A stretch of 64,000 nucleotides of DNA from Achatina immaculata (GCA_009760885.1 CM019691.1:29001814-29065813); one strand, 5' to 3'; counted from the first letter of the stretch, positions 1 to 11,214 are shown. Translations and numbers: made by a program. The notes: generated by a model not told the origin, from the sequence alone.

Positions 1-141
1 GTTCATGTTTGAGAATACAATTATGCCATTTGCTTTAGTTAGGCAAGACTCAGGGGGGAAAAGTGCCGGAATATCGGTGTTTAGTATTTATCTCGTGTAA
101 AGTCCCCCCTCTCTCCCCCCCCCCCCCACGGGAAGCCATCA
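1..141. other. Unassigned flank with poly-C run
   Basis: No gene is visible. A run of about 17 C (with a few T) lies near 105-127, one of many long G or C homopolymers in this window. Confidence 0.5.
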
Positions 142-345
142 GTGGACCAAAAAGGTATATCAAACAATTCGGCAGTTGCTCAGATTCCTGGTATACTTGG
201 TAACGTAGCAGCAGACAAACATCCTTTCAAAAGAAGGTGCCATATTACCACAAATACAAGCATGAAGTATGAGGACACTAAGTCTGTGATAAAAAAAAAA
301 CATTCAAGAACAAACGGGCAAAAGAACACCCTGGCTACCAGAAAT
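142..345 (+). pseudogene. LINE RNase H tail remnant
   Basis: The reading frame contains AVAQIPGILGNVAADK followed about 20 residues later by TSMKYEDTKSVIKKKH. This resembles the end of the RNase H domain of jockey/CR1-type LINEs (IPxHxGxxGNExADxxAK), where a short helix with EAK..IK..F follows. The usual histidine and Asn-Glu positions are altered and nothing upstream reads as RT, so it would be a short, decayed fragment. The frame stays open to 420 only by running into the minisatellite. The call rests on motif resemblance alone. Confidence 0.35.
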
Positions 346-404
346 ATAATACATACTAGCAACTCGGTAGAGAAGAGAAGATGGGCATTTTACAGCTCCG
401 CACC

Positions 405-1006
405 CGTCACAACAGACTGAGGTACCAGACATCGGTCACAACAGACTGAGGTACCAGACACTGGTTACAACAGACTGAAGTACCAGACACCGGTCACAAC
501 AGACTGAGGTACCAGACACCGGTCACAACAGACAGAGGTACCAGACACCGGTCACAACAGACAGAGGTACCAGACACCAGTCACAACAGACTGAGGTACC
601 AGACACTGGTCACAAAAGACAGAGGTACCAGACACTGGTCACAACAGACAGAGGTACCAGACACCGGTTACAACAGACAGAGGTACCAGATACCGGTCAC
701 AACAGACAGAGGTACCAGACACCGGTCACAACAGACTGAGGTACCAGACACCGGTCACAACAGACTGAGGTACCAGATACCGGTCACAACAGACAGAGGT
801 ACCAGACACAGGTCACAACAGACTGAGGTACCAGACACCGGTCACAACAGACTGAGGTACCAGACATGGTCACAACAGATTGAAGTACCAGATACCGGTC
901 ACAACAGACTGAGGTACCAGATACCGGTCACAACAGACTGAGGTACCAGACACCGGTCACAACAGACTGAGGTACCAGATACCGGTCACAACAGACTGAA
1001 GTACCA
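405..1006. repeat. 29-bp minisatellite, ~21 copies
   Basis: The unit reads roughly GGTCACAACAGACTGAGG followed by TACCAGACACC, and the GGTACC site recurs every 29 bases (for example 421, 450). Units vary at a few positions (ACTG/ACAG, ACACC/ATACC), and one near 865 is shortened. No coding role is evident. Confidence 0.95.
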
Positions 1007-1045
1007 CCTTTTTCAACATGTTCAAGATCAGTCCGACAAACCTGT

Positions 1046-1394
1046 GGCGCCGGAAAGATGAGGGGAGACCATATTCTGCAGGCGCCGGTAGGATGAGGGA
1101 AGACCATATTCTGCAGGCGCCGACATGATGAGGGGAGACCATATTCTGCAGGCGCCGACATGATGAGGGGAGACCATATTCTGCAGGCGTCGGTATGATG
1201 AGGGGAGACCATATTCTGTAGGCGCCGGTAGGATTAGGGGAGACTATATTCTGCAGGTGCCGGTAGAATGAGGGGAGACCATATTCTGCAGGTGCCGGTA
1301 GGATGAGGGGGACCATATTCTGCAGGCGCCGGTAGGATGAGTGGAGACTATATTCTGCAGGCGATGGTATGATGAGGGGAGACCGTATTCTGCA
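1046..1394. repeat. 35-bp minisatellite, 10 copies
   Basis: CTGCA recurs at 1080, 1115, 1150, 1185, 1220, 1255 and onward. The unit is GGCGCCGGTAGGATGAGG followed by GGAGACCATATTCTGCA. It begins about 40 bases after the 29-bp array ends, so two unrelated minisatellites lie side by side. Minus-strand frames over it are open but repetitive and are not called as genes. Confidence 0.95.
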
Positions 1395-1430
1395 GGATTG
1401 CCCAACATATGAAGTGCAGAGAAAACAGAT

Positions 1431-1718
1431 TTGACGAGCTTTACATCAGGTCAAGAGAAATTTGATGAGGATGTACACCAACTCAAGCTGGCCATCGCTT
1501 ACTTAAAATTATATAAATCAACGTTTGAGAATGATCGAAGGAGGAAAGTCCATGTACAACAGTTTGAGAACCGCTTCACTGATATATTGAATAATCGAAC
1601 TACTAAGTTTCCACCAAGTTGTTTACTTAAGATGTTCGAACGTGATGTGCGTTTGATGAAAAACAAAGATGAAAGAAAAATAGCTGTGGTTACACCACAG
1701 TCAATTTTGTACTTTTAG
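1431..1718 (+). CDS. Unrecognised 95-residue ORF
   Basis: This ORF has non-repetitive, charged composition with an amphipathic look (FDEDVHQLKLAIAYLKLYKS, later FENRFTDILNNRTTKFPP) and ends SILYF. I do not recognise a family. It lies between the 35-bp minisatellite and the inverted-repeat element at 1849. No splice context or promoter stands out. It could be a transposon fragment, a host exon or chance. Its balanced composition is the only reason to list it. Confidence 0.2.
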   Translation: MTSFTSGQEKFDEDVHQLKLAIAYLKLYKSTFENDRRRKVHVQQFENRFTDILNNRTTKFPPSCLLKMFERDVRLMKNKDERKIAVVTPQSILYF

Positions 1719-2368
1719 ACTAAACTGTGCTTAGACTGCTTCGGAAGGGAATTTAGACGTCTAAACTGGTTCGTTCACGATGAGTGCACTTTAAGCTGGT
1801 ATTCACAGTTGGCTAGTAATTGATACTGAAAACTCGTTTAAACATTTTCTGAGTTTTTACCTGCTACTTTTAGAACCGTGGTCGGCGGCTGACGATTATC
1901 TGAATTAGTAGGTTCAACCAAGGTGTAAGGACGTCCGCTCTGCAAGCAGGGCAGGACAGCCAACGGGAACATAGGTTCGTAGCTCACTTTCTCAAGCGCT
2001 GCCACAAAACCGACTGTATCACAACAGCATTTGGAGCAGGAATGGTCGAATCGGTATCGACGGGGTTTCTCGAATTGAGGGTAGTGGATTCTACCCCCTT
2101 TTTTTACATTCAGCTGGATTTCTCGGCAGTCGTATGGAATTTCTGCTGGATGCTTAGAAATTCATTCCAGGGAGAATATCAAAGCACCTATCCCATGCAG
2201 TTTTCCAGGGTGCAGTCATGATAACCTTTTTACACGTGACATTTATTTTAATCTAGTGAACGACGCAGGGATCATCTCGAATCCCCATCCAGACGGATAG
2301 CAGACAGAAGCTTAGCATTGCATCAAACAGGAGGACAGGTGTCATATCTTCTGTACGTCCCGGAACTG

Positions 2369-2402
2369 AAAAACAAAAACAAACAAACAAACAAACAAAA
2401 AA
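2369..2402. repeat. (CAAA)n microsatellite
   Basis: A short run of ACAA/CAAA units lies inside the inverted-repeat element. Confidence 0.8.
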
Positions 2403-2516
2403 CCAGCTAAATGTTTTTTTGTTCAATGTTTTATGTCTCAAATTGTTAAACATATGAGGTGTGTTAAAAAAAGAGCGACTTTTTCTTGTTTTCTAAACTT
2501 AAAACTACTTTGAAAA

Positions 2517-2696
2517 GATGTCGTTTCCAAAACACAGAGGAGATTCAGGAAAATGTGATAAGAGAACTGCTCACCATCATAGAAAGTGCGCTTTAGTAAG
2601 CATTCCAGCAATGGAAGACACGTTGGAAATGTTGTATCATCATTTGAGGGGATTACTTTGAAGGGGACATTAAAAAAAATAAATAGGAAACAACGA
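2517..2696 (+). pseudogene. Mariner-type transposase C-terminal relic
   Basis: One frame reads TEEIQENVIRELLTIIESA, then two stop codons, then AFQQWKTRWKCCIII, a stop, and GDYFEGD. The order (helix with ELxxI, F..W..RW.KCI, then GDYFEGD) is the C-terminal signature of mariner-like DDE transposases, in which the recombinase ends soon after YFEGD. At least three in-frame stops make it dead, and the catalytic triad is not present. It sits between the inverted arms of the surrounding element. Confidence 0.6.
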
Positions 2697-2932
2697 GGCT
2701 TTCGTGAAGTAAAGTAAGAGAACACAGTTTTATAGGATTAGACCTCGAAAAAAATCGTAGAGTGAAACGTGAGAGAAAGAAAAATCACAAGGGAATTGTT
2801 TCTTTATGTTCCCGCTGACTGGCCTGTGCTGCTTGCAGTGAGGACGTCCCTACACCGTGGTTGAACCTACTAATTCAGATAATCGTCGGCGGTCGACTAC
2901 TGTTCTAAAAGTAGCAGTTAAAAACTCACACT

Positions 2933-3379
2933 TGGGATTCCAACCACTGAGTCCGGTAGAAAGAGCAGCCACGAGAGAACAGCATACTAACGAACTGCAT
3001 TGTCTCGCACCTCCAGAAAAAAGGTGTTTGAAAGAGAAGTCATTAATAACTGCTCAGCCGACACGAGCATCGTGACACTCGGAAAGAAACGAGGTCATGA
3101 CACATAAATTCCGTAGCTACAGAGACTGAGAAACTAACTTCATGTAAAAAGGTATTCCTTTCCCAAAACTATCCTCGCTCTCCATGATGAAAAAAAAGTG
3201 GAAACAGCTTTATTACATAACGATCACAAGGGTGTGACTTTGTGTGTAGGAGTATATTTATACACTAATTATTATGTGTCGCTCTCTACGAGGGATTCAT
3301 ATGCGAGCCCCGTAATGTAATATATGCCATTGTATGCAAAAGATGAAAAATAACTTACATTGGTGAAAATGGCCTCAGA
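2933..3379. other. Intergenic, nothing assigned
   Basis: A short open frame at 2857-3075 overlaps the inverted arm and looks incidental. No repeat, RNA or domain was recognised. Confidence 0.4.
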
Positions 3380-3577
3380 TTAGGGGGCCGCATGCAGAAA
3401 CATCTGTACGATTTCACCCAGCATGCTTCGAAACCAGTCCCGAATCATTTCAATGCCCCCAACCACAGAGACAAATCTGATTTGCTGGTAACAGCCATCA
3501 AACAATGTCACGCAGATGACAGAAGCCGAATAGTGCTTGAGAACCGCTAGATTCAGGAATATGGTAAGCAGGAACAT
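3380..3577 (-). CDS. Possible terminal exon, unrecognised
   Basis: The minus-strand frame contains LKHYSASVICVTLFDGCYQQ and later GGIEMIRDWFRSMLGEIVQM, then a stop. The composition is non-repetitive and protein-like. An AG dinucleotide with a modest pyrimidine context precedes VLKHYS near 3551, so a last-exon reading is possible. No family was recognised and no partner exon is visible, so chance or a decayed transposon remain possible. Confidence 0.2.
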   Translation of the reverse strand: MFLLTIFLNLAVLKHYSASVICVTLFDGCYQQIRFVSVVGGIEMIRDWFRSMLGEIVQMFLHAAP

Positions 3578-4639
3578 ATTTCACCTTTTCCCGGCTAGAT
3601 TACCAGTGTATCACTCTCTCCCCCCTCCTTGGTTTCCCCACTCACCACCCTCAGTTACAACCAAGCTATCACACATCACAAGTCTCCATTTAAATACTCT
3701 CTACACTTCACTATGCGCATTTCTGATACACAGTGTGGTTCAAGCCACAGCTTCTTACAAGTTACAGCTAAGTGCTCTTCTCTCCTCTCTCTATTTTCTT
3801 TGTCCTATGTGTTTTTGTATGATTAAGGCTCACGCCGTAACGTCACAACTGTGCACTCGTTAAGTAATAAAGCTGCTCCTACTTTTTTCCTAGTTTATGC
3901 ACTCTAGTTTTATCATATTCGACTCCAGTTCCTCTATTTTTATACAGCCCCACTCCCACGCCTCAACTTCTTCATGTAAATGGTACACTTCTGTCTATTC
4001 TGATTTCACCGAAAGTGACAAAATTTGCTTCCAACTCTGAATCTACAAATCTGATTTCACATCTCTGTCTGTATTTAGATATATGTTTTATATGTGCTGT
4101 AGTTACATGAACAACGACCCCCCCCCCCCCATGGACTGTATTTCTACTGATTAAGTGATGCCTGGTATGTGTCTGACTGGCATGCTGGCTTTCTTAAAGT
4201 CTGAAAGTGCCTGGTTCCGTTCACCGCAGCAAGATGACCAACTTGGCTGTCTCTTTTTTATTTCATATTTTATTTTTGCTTGTCAAGTTCATCGAACCGT
4301 AAATCCTTATTTTGATCCCAAACACGTGCAAGAAAGTACGCACGCACACGCTCGCACGCACATAGAAACAGCTCGTAAATATGAATGTACTCTACCGGGA
4401 CGGATCGAAAATAAAACACTCTTTACGTGTCGGTTGTCAAGCCCCACTTAATTACCGTATTTACTTACGCAGTGTTTGCCATTCAATGCGCTCACTGATT
4501 GGTTAGATCTTCCATCAATGAAAATCACTGTATGTTGGTCTTTTAGCGATTCTCTGTTATTTATCCGTAGATTTTATCTTTGTATATTTTGCAACCAGCC
4601 ACCCTCGTACATGCATACACGCAACCATACATGATATAT
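3578..4639. other. Intergenic, poly-C run
   Basis: No gene is supported. A run of about 13 C lies at 4119-4131. Short open frames here are pyrimidine-rich and look incidental. Confidence 0.4.
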
Positions 4640-5281
4640 CTAAGATAAAGAATCCACCAAAACTGCAGTTTAATGGAACTATTCTAAATCAGGTGCAGAA
4701 ATTCAAATACCTTGGAACAGTAATAGCTTCAGATGGGAAATGCAGAACAGACATTAGGAACAGAAGAGGTCAAGCAAAGAGTGCATTTCAGAGAATGAGA
4801 AACCTAGTATACAACAACCCTTATCAAAGAATGGTACAAAACGAGTTCTAAAATGCTATATTCAACCTTTCTCATTACATGGAAGTGAATCATGGACAAT
4901 AAGCAGATCTGCACAAAAATCATTGGAAGCAGTAGAAATGTGGTTTATTAAAAGAATGTTGCAAATTCCCTGGACAGCACAAATAACTAATGAAGAATGT
5001 ATGAGAAGAGTTGGAGAGACAAAATCTTGTTAAAAAAAAGGAGAAAGACAATGTACTTTCATAGGACAAGCAACGAGAAGAGGGAGCATTGACAATAGTG
5101 TAATAACAGGAAAAACAGAGGGAAGAAAAGCCAGGGGCAGACCAAGAGAAATGATAAGGGACAGTCTGACGGGATGGTGTGAGAGGAGATCATCAACTGA
5201 GCTAATGGCCTGCATGAAGGATTGGCTACTCTGGAGAAGCATAATAGCCAACGCCAGTTGTCACGGTACCTGATGATGATG
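4640..5281 (+). mobile_element. RTE-like LINE 3' end, family B, broken
   Basis: Frames in series read QKFKYLGTVIASDGKC, then SESWT-like sequence after a frameshift near 4850, then EMWFIKRMLQIPWTAQITNE, RQCTFIGQATRRGSIDN, GRPREMIRDSLTGWCER and finally a stop before a short GATGATG tail. This is the region after the RT palm in RTE-type retrotransposons (YLG box to the Lys-Arg-rich GRPR tail). It has frameshifts, including one at a run of A near 5032. A cleaner copy of the same family lies at 14571-15042. Confidence 0.8.
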
Positions 5282-6172
5282 GAATCTATATATTGATATC
5301 AAGTTGTTTGGCTGTACGAGAGTTACGGTGTAAGCGACGGTAGATGACGTCTAATCAGTCAACTCACTATAACGCTCAAGAGACACGTGATATAAACTTG
5401 AGAGATACCGAAATGGATACATAAATCCTTCCTCAAACTGTCGAGAGACTTACTTTGTGTTAATTACGTTCAAACCATCTTTTGAAGCTGAGCATACTTA
5501 TACATGGCTGAAAAGAATCTCGGTTCTGGCCTTCAGGCTGACGAAAATAATCAGAGTCTGTACAAAAGAAGAAAGCCTTCTCTCTTTCGTTAGTTTCCTG
5601 CTCTTCTCTCCTTGTTTCCATAGTCGCGCTGACGTTTACACTTCGTCTCGCACTCTCCGGTGTCTTGCTATTTTGCCTTACATAATTTTATAACAACGGC
5701 ATGGGCTAGGGAATGTGGCCAGACAAAGCAAACCAAGACCATATTCCACCTCAACGTTCATGCTCATAAAACACTCTCAACAATGACTAAGGACTTACGG
5801 TCTCGATGGAAGTGGAGTCTGCAGAGAAGTTCAGTTTTTATTTAAGTCCACTTCGGGTCTTTAAGGAAACCACTGTCACCCTTACAAGTGAAGCTGAAAA
5901 CTGGCCCCCAAAAGATCCATGTGCCTGCAGCAAAGAGCAACAGACGCAGCATCCACCAGAGTAGTCAGAAACTACCCACTCAGTCAAAGAACATGGCCAG
6001 ACCCCAGTCCCCTACACGGCGATGCTGAAAATCAGAGACGAAATGTCGCATTTCTGAGAGGGACTGATGTCGATGTGGGAGAGAGCGACGGAAGAAGAAG
6101 AAGAGGAAGAATAATCCTTACACCTGCCTTCCATGATCTTAAGGGCGTCAACTGCTGTTGTGAAAACATCAC
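5282..6172. other. Intergenic with retroposon-like GAA tail
   Basis: The stretch near 5960-6113 ends in a GAAGAAGAAGAAGAGGAAGAA tail, like the tails of the retroposon at 11464-12042 and the repeat at 60710-60960. It may be the 3' end of another retroposon. Otherwise no gene is seen. Confidence 0.35.
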
Positions 6173-6182
6173 GTTCTCAGTT
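6173..6182. other. TSD, left copy (GTTCTCAGTT)
   Basis: A perfect 10-base match to 6862-6871, flanking the family A RTE fragment. Confidence 0.85.
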
Positions 6183-6861
6183 CATTCATTCATTTGCATG
6201 TCCCTTGCGGAACTTTGCCTCCCAACAGCACTCCTGTAGGTCTCTCGGTTGTGAGCAAGATGGCCTGCTGCTGCGGCATCCATTTGCAGATCGTCAACGA
6301 TGTCTTGCAGCCATCTTCGTTTTGGTCTTCCTCTTTTTCTTTTTCCCATTATGTATCCTTCCAATACGGTCTTCTCTAAATTATCATGACGTTTAATGTG
6401 TCCAAAATATTTCAGTTTTCTCTCTTTAATCCTCTTTACTAGCCAGCCTTCTTCAATATTAAGCTCTTGTAGTATAGATATATTTGTTCTTTTTTGTGTC
6501 CATGATATTTGGAGAACTCTTCTGTAGCATTTACATTCAAAGGCATTTATGTGTTTCTCAGCTGTTTTGTTAAGTGTTCAGGTCTCACAGGCATATGTTG
6601 CGATGGGAAAGATGCATGCCCTTAAAAATCCTATTTTTGTAGTTCTGTCTGCTCCTCTCCACAGATTCTTTATTTGTTTTACTTTCTGAAGAGCGATAGA
6701 TGTCCTCCTTTTAATTTCCCTCATTGTATCTCCATTATTAGTTAGTAGTGATCCAAGATATTCAAAACTCTCCACTTCTTCCAATTTTTCCTCATTGATA
6801 TATATTACATCTGCCTTGTTTGTTTTGTCAGTTGTCATCAATTTAGTTTTCTTTGCATTAA
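6183..6861 (-). mobile_element. RTE LINE family A, 5'-truncated copy
   Basis: Read on the minus strand, the copy begins in the linker after the RT palm (KTKLMTTDKTNKADVIYINE), passes the YLG box (FEYLGSLLTNNGDTMREI), the ATYACET motif and GKRKRGRPKRRWLQDIVDD, and ends in a (TGAA)n tail next to the left TSD. A TGG-to-TGA change near 6579 truncates the frame, and a shift near the end alters the usual WEAQFRKGHANE tail. The palm and endonuclease are missing, as expected of a dead-on-arrival 5' truncation. Target-primed reverse transcription is the known mechanism of this class. Confidence 0.9.
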
Positions 6862-6871
6862 GTTCTCAGTT
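6862..6871. other. TSD, right copy (GTTCTCAGTT)
   Basis: The second copy of the 10-base duplication. RTE homology stops just before it. Confidence 0.85.
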
Positions 6872-6888
6872 ACAGGTAGATAAAACAA

Positions 6889-6985
6889 CAACAACGACTA
6901 CAACAAGAACAACACCAACAACAATAAAAACACAGCAACCACCACCAACAGTAACACTAACAAAACCAACAACAACAATTTCCCC
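6889..6985. repeat. (ACA)n-rich imperfect microsatellite
   Basis: ACA/ACC triplets with interruptions lie directly downstream of the right TSD. Confidence 0.8.
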
Positions 6986-8704
6986 TCATGTATGATATTT
7001 TAAAAACAACATCAAGCATTTACATTCTCATTAAAATATTCAAACTGAAACGGTAAAGTAGCGTTAAAATTGTATTGGAGAATTGTTTTTAAACATAAGC
7101 ATTAATTTGCCAAGCCAGGATTGTTGCATGAGCGAGTTTTTAAAAAGTAAAATTAAATTATTTCCAAGCTTTTAAAAGAAAAATTAGTGCTAAATTGCAT
7201 CAGCGAGTTTGGTAGAGTGGTTTGAACTAATTTCATCGAGTTTTAGAATAACAGTTTAGAAATACATTAATGAATGCTAAAAGGCACCTATCGGCTTTAT
7301 ACGAACAAAATTCAATTGCATTCAGTGGATCGGTGGATGGTAACTATGCCCTGCTAAACTTGCTGAGCCGAAGTAAGCTATGTCGGGTCGAAAGGCGCAT
7401 AGCTGCGACACAATGCGAACCATGCTCTTTTTTGAGAGGAAATGCTGAAGAAAACTAAAAGGAAGAAGCTTGCAGCGAGCCTTGGAAAAGCAGAAAAAAA
7501 ATCATTCCTCTAGGATTTACAGAAAGTGGCAAACGTGCTACGCCTTGTTTATGTTGCTGTACTTGTTCGGAAGAAAGTGATGAAAGATGCAGTTTGTCTG
7601 TTATCAACGCAGGAAGTTGCAACAAGGCTGTGATGAATTGAATTATCACACGTAATAAATACAAAGCTGAGACGGAAATGTTTGATAAGGCTGAAAAGGA
7701 GGGGCGCAGGGGGGATTGAAAATAAATAAAGAGTTAAAGGACACAACAGGAGGGGAGATGGGAAGGGAGAAGCAAGCAACGGGCTTCTATTTTGAGACGG
7801 AGTAATTAGCCCGTGTGTCTAGTTCTATGTGCCGTGTCAATAGACACAGGGGATTATGCTTCTTAGTTTATGCTGTCCTTGGTGTTCTCAATTATCTTGG
7901 TTGCTTTTCCTTTTTTTTTCAGTGCATTCTTGTGAGGCAGTTGTATCCTTTTCTTTTGGGTTTTTCCCTTTTTAAAAAAAAATATTCCACTGAGTTTTCA
8001 CGTGCTCTGCATTTTCCCAACGACATGTTCAAAGAATTTTGATTGCCTTCTTCTATGGTTTTCTTGAGTAACTGAGTAATTAACTGAACATTGTTTCAAC
8101 AGACCTAAGTTCCTGTGGGAATGAGGTACAGGCATCACAGCGTATCTTTCAGACATGTCAGCTACACAACCCACTTGGACAAAGAATTAGGTCAGATCTC
8201 GTCCTTCCACAGGAGCAGCTCTAGAGCAGTGCAGAGAACCAGGGACAAAACGCCGGGCTTGTCAGAGAGATTGGTGTTGATGTCTGAGCGAATGACGGCA
8301 GCGACGACGTCGACAATGAAGGTCAGTGTTCGTGGTTCTGGAACTTCTGTGAGAACGAAGAAGTAAAGTTAATATCCTCCTCATTTCATGAAAAATTAAA
8401 AAAAACTTTTGATATCCCCACTTGATTTCATCTCTTTATTTTCAATGAATTATTATGTGATGTTCAAAGGTAAGTGAGTTTATGTGCTTTTTTTAGTGGA
8501 ATTATTTTACTTTATTTCAATTTTCAACCGGCTGGAAGTACCAGAAAAAGTTGTTAACAGTCTTCCAGTATAGAGCAGCTTGATTTTCTGGAGAAAGCGT
8601 CCTTGCATACTCTTTCTGCTGTTTGTGTCACAGCAAAAACTAGAGCAAGTTGTTGCATGATATAGTCTGAGAAAAGTACAAGCACTTCAGACGTGGGAGA
8701 AAGA
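6986..8704. other. AT-rich intergenic DNA
   Basis: No domain, RNA or clear repeat was recognised. The short string AAAGGCGCATAGCTGCGACA near 7391 resembles one near 15075 (AAAGGCGTATAACCGCGACA), possibly a small dispersed repeat. Confidence 0.35.
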
Positions 8705-8800
8705 AATATAACAAAAGAATAACCATGACTCGAACTGTGGACAGCTTAGCTGCCTGGTGAAGACAGTGCTCTGTCCATTCGGCCACCTGGAATCTCTTTG
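8705..8800 (-). mobile_element. tRNA-like SINE head
   Basis: On the minus strand, CCAGGTGGCCGAATGGAC fits a pol III A box, and AGTTCGAGTC about 45 bases later fits a B box. The flanks do not pair into an acceptor stem that I can see, so it is more likely a SINE head or tRNA pseudogene than a working tRNA. Confidence 0.55.
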
Positions 8801-9863
8801 TATTTTCAAGATTAACCACACAGCGCTTTTCTTTACCACTTTAACTGCGTGGGGCCTGGTTGTTTCCTATTTCCTAATTTTGAACAGCCCCCCACCCCCC
8901 AGTATACCCTTGTGTTAAAAATCTTTTCTAACAAAGTCTCACGGATCCATTTTAAATAAAGAATCCAAGAAAACAAATTCTACTTTTAATAAAGAAATTA
9001 AATAACAGAGCAGAAATGTCTTCTGTAACGTCGAGATAGAGCAGTCATAACGGGACAACACTTTTATCTTCTCAGAACGCTCATGAATATAGACTGTGCT
9101 GAAACAGACCGGCGGCGAGCCAAAAACTGATACGATTATGGTCATTATGGAGCAATTTGAGAAGATTCGAACTGGGATTAGTCGAAAGAGAATTCCGTCT
9201 TCTGTTGACGCCTTGAGAAATCAAACAAAGCACGGACAAAAAAAATTTCACTAAGTACGTCGTCATAATTACCATTTGGTAGAAAAGAAAAACAGAACAA
9301 AACTGAGTTTTACTGCTTTGAGACCTAAAGAACTGAGTTGTGTTCCATTCAGAGGAAAGGGACTGAGTTCTATAGCATCCAAAAGAACAGATCTGAGTTC
9401 TGTAGCACTGAGAACAAAAGCAGTAAATTAATCGAAGAATTTTTATTTTTTTTTTTAGGCGACGAAGAAAATGTAAGAGCCAAGTTCCCAGTATTTTCTT
9501 TTAGAGCAGTAGTTCTCAAACTTTTCCCGAGTTGTCGCTCCCTTGGGTAACAGTTCACGTCCCTAGCACCCCAGAACTGCTTTTTTTTAAAATCAGTTGG
9601 TTCTCATGTCCCTGCCTCTGCCTGTCTTTAACCACTTCCCTAGATCTTCTCATCAGCCCCAAGGGGCCCGGGCTGTACTGCCCACCTCCAGAATCACTGA
9701 GAGTAGGAAGACTGCCAGCTCGTATGTGAAACGACTCATTTTGTCTCGGGAAAAGCGAGTTCTGCAACAGTTAGTTCTATTCATCAGCTTATGAACTTCA
9801 CTGTTTCGATATTTCCAGAACTGTCTTATGATGTGCAAACACAGAGGAGTCAAATTAGTAATG
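8801..9863. other. Intergenic; possible hAT-type terminus
   Basis: CAGTAGTTCTCAAACTTTT at 9507-9525 looks like the terminal repeat of hAT MITEs. I could not find a clean inverted partner, so no element is called. No gene is supported. Confidence 0.3.
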
Positions 9864-10215
9864 AAAGTAGATGGTGGTGTATGATGCAGATGTACAAAAA
9901 GATGAAGAGAATGAGGAAAGTGGGCAGAAAAAAGAATGGCAGAAAACGAGGTGGGCATATACAAATGAAGAAATAAACAATTCAATATTTCGACAAAAGA
10001 GTTTTTCAAGAATCACATGCAAAAACAACACAGCAAATAAAAACACGAAAAATAGATGAAAAATATAGACTTTTATGTTTTATGTTCTTCACATGTATGC
10101 ACTGATCTTGCTCTCTGCCATTCTTGCTACTGCACACTTTCCTCACTCTTCCTATCCTTCTGTAAAACTGTACCATGCACTTAAATCTACTTTCATTACT
10201 TAAACCAATTTTAAC
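9850..10215. repeat. Inverted repeat with 113-bp dispersed unit
   Basis: Positions 9864-9976 (AAAGTAGATGGTGGTGTATG onward) are found again, essentially identical, at 11828-11940. A diverged copy lies in reverse at about 10078-10210, so the two arms face each other around a ~95-bp spacer. Both arms keep an open frame starting SNESR. This weakly recalls the SDESRF motif at the first catalytic aspartate of Tc1-like transposases, with D changed to N, but the match beyond it is poor. Confidence 0.6.
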
Positions 10216-10811
10216 GCAGTCGTCATTTCTCTCATCAGTCAAATTAGTAGGGAATTTACGGCCGCAATCTGTTACTATTTATCCTTCACATAATTGACTT
10301 CTAACAGACGAGGGTGAGAGCTTTTAAGCTGCAACGTAAGAAGCAGGATTAAAATGAATGCAGACAGATGAGCATTGATCTGAAACCTTGCCTGAAGATC
10401 ACTTCTGAAACGGTTGCTGGTACCGCTAAGCAAAGTATTTAAGTTCAGTAAATTACCCAAGCTAGCATGGAAAGTAAATAATTACAATGGCTTGGATAGT
10501 CGAGATAAAATTTACAGTGTTTCTAAATGGTTGTTATTTTAGCTATTTGTTATCTTGTCTAAAGTGGAAAAAAGAACTCTTCTCCATGTTCTAGCCAACA
10601 CCAGGGTGTGGAATGTAAATATAGGAAACGTGCAAGAATTACAGTTTTTAAAAAAAAAAGCTTAGAAAATCTTTATGTTTGATTTTTTGTTTTTAGCGTT
10701 AACAGAAAAGAAATATGAGGTGAAATATGCGTGAAATCATACACATATTTGTCTTTGAAACAGAGTATTTTTCTGATATTTCAGTCAGTGTTCAGGGGAA
10801 GTAACTAACAT
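10216..10811. other. AT-rich intergenic DNA
   Basis: Nothing was recognised in this stretch. Confidence 0.4.
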
Positions 10812-10898
10812 TCATTCATTCATTTGCATGTCCCTTGCGGAACTTTGCCTCCCTAACGGCACTCTTGTAGGCCTCTCGGTTGTGAGCAAGATGGCCTG
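10812..10898 (-). mobile_element. RTE family A, last ~85 bp only
   Basis: The minus-strand end CATTCATTCATTTGCATGTC and the reading GHLAHNREAYKSAV match the 3' end of family A at 6183 and 48500-48680. Homology stops after GCAAGATGGCCTG, so this is an extreme 5' truncation. Confidence 0.8.
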
Positions 10899-11201
10899 AG
10901 GGAGAATTGAAAAGTAAAGGCAATATACCCTTTACTACCGGTTAGCTGTGGGCAAATGAACAACAAAGGTTGTATTATTTTTCCACACAGTTCACCTACA
11001 GGTCAATGCACTTCTTATATCCTTCCGCTTGTTTATTCATTGCCTGGGCGAGGAAGCGTTTCGACTTTTCCCGAATCCAGGTCTGCGCCGGTTTCTCATC
11101 ATCAGAGAGTGAACCTTATGGTACCCCAAGTCCCCTTAATGATGTGTATGCTGATCTTGATGTCTCACAAGTCTCTCTTTTACCTACTGCTGTGTGGAAA
11201 G

Positions 11202-11214
11202 TAAGAGTGGTGTA
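11202..11214. other. Outer TSD, left copy
   Basis: TAAGAGTGGTGTA repeats exactly at 12270-12282 and brackets the family A RTE copy that was later interrupted. Confidence 0.85.

Larger units (their letters stand above)
1849..2932. mobile_element. ~1.08-kb element with ~127-bp inverted ends
   Basis: Positions 1849-1975 are matched in reverse complement by 2807-2932. Both outer ends start TGAGTTTTTA, and both contain the shared core TCTGAATTAGTAGGTTCAAC and an inner GGGAACATA. Identity looks about 80-85% by eye. The interior holds a mariner transposase relic at 2517-2696. I see no matching target-site duplication outside the arms. The arms resemble the long inverted ends of a non-autonomous DNA transposon, or an inverted duplication around an older insertion. 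Confidence 0.7.

Noticed and set aside
142..420. 92-codon gene
   Set aside because: Its right part runs into the minisatellite. Only a short RNase H-like stretch is defensible and it is listed as a remnant.
405..1394. CRISPR-like array
   Set aside because: Repeat units are directly adjacent with no unique spacers, no cas genes are present and the DNA is eukaryotic. These are minisatellites.
9507..9800. Complete hAT MITE
   Set aside because: Only the left end looks like a hAT terminus. No inverted partner or 8-bp duplication was found.
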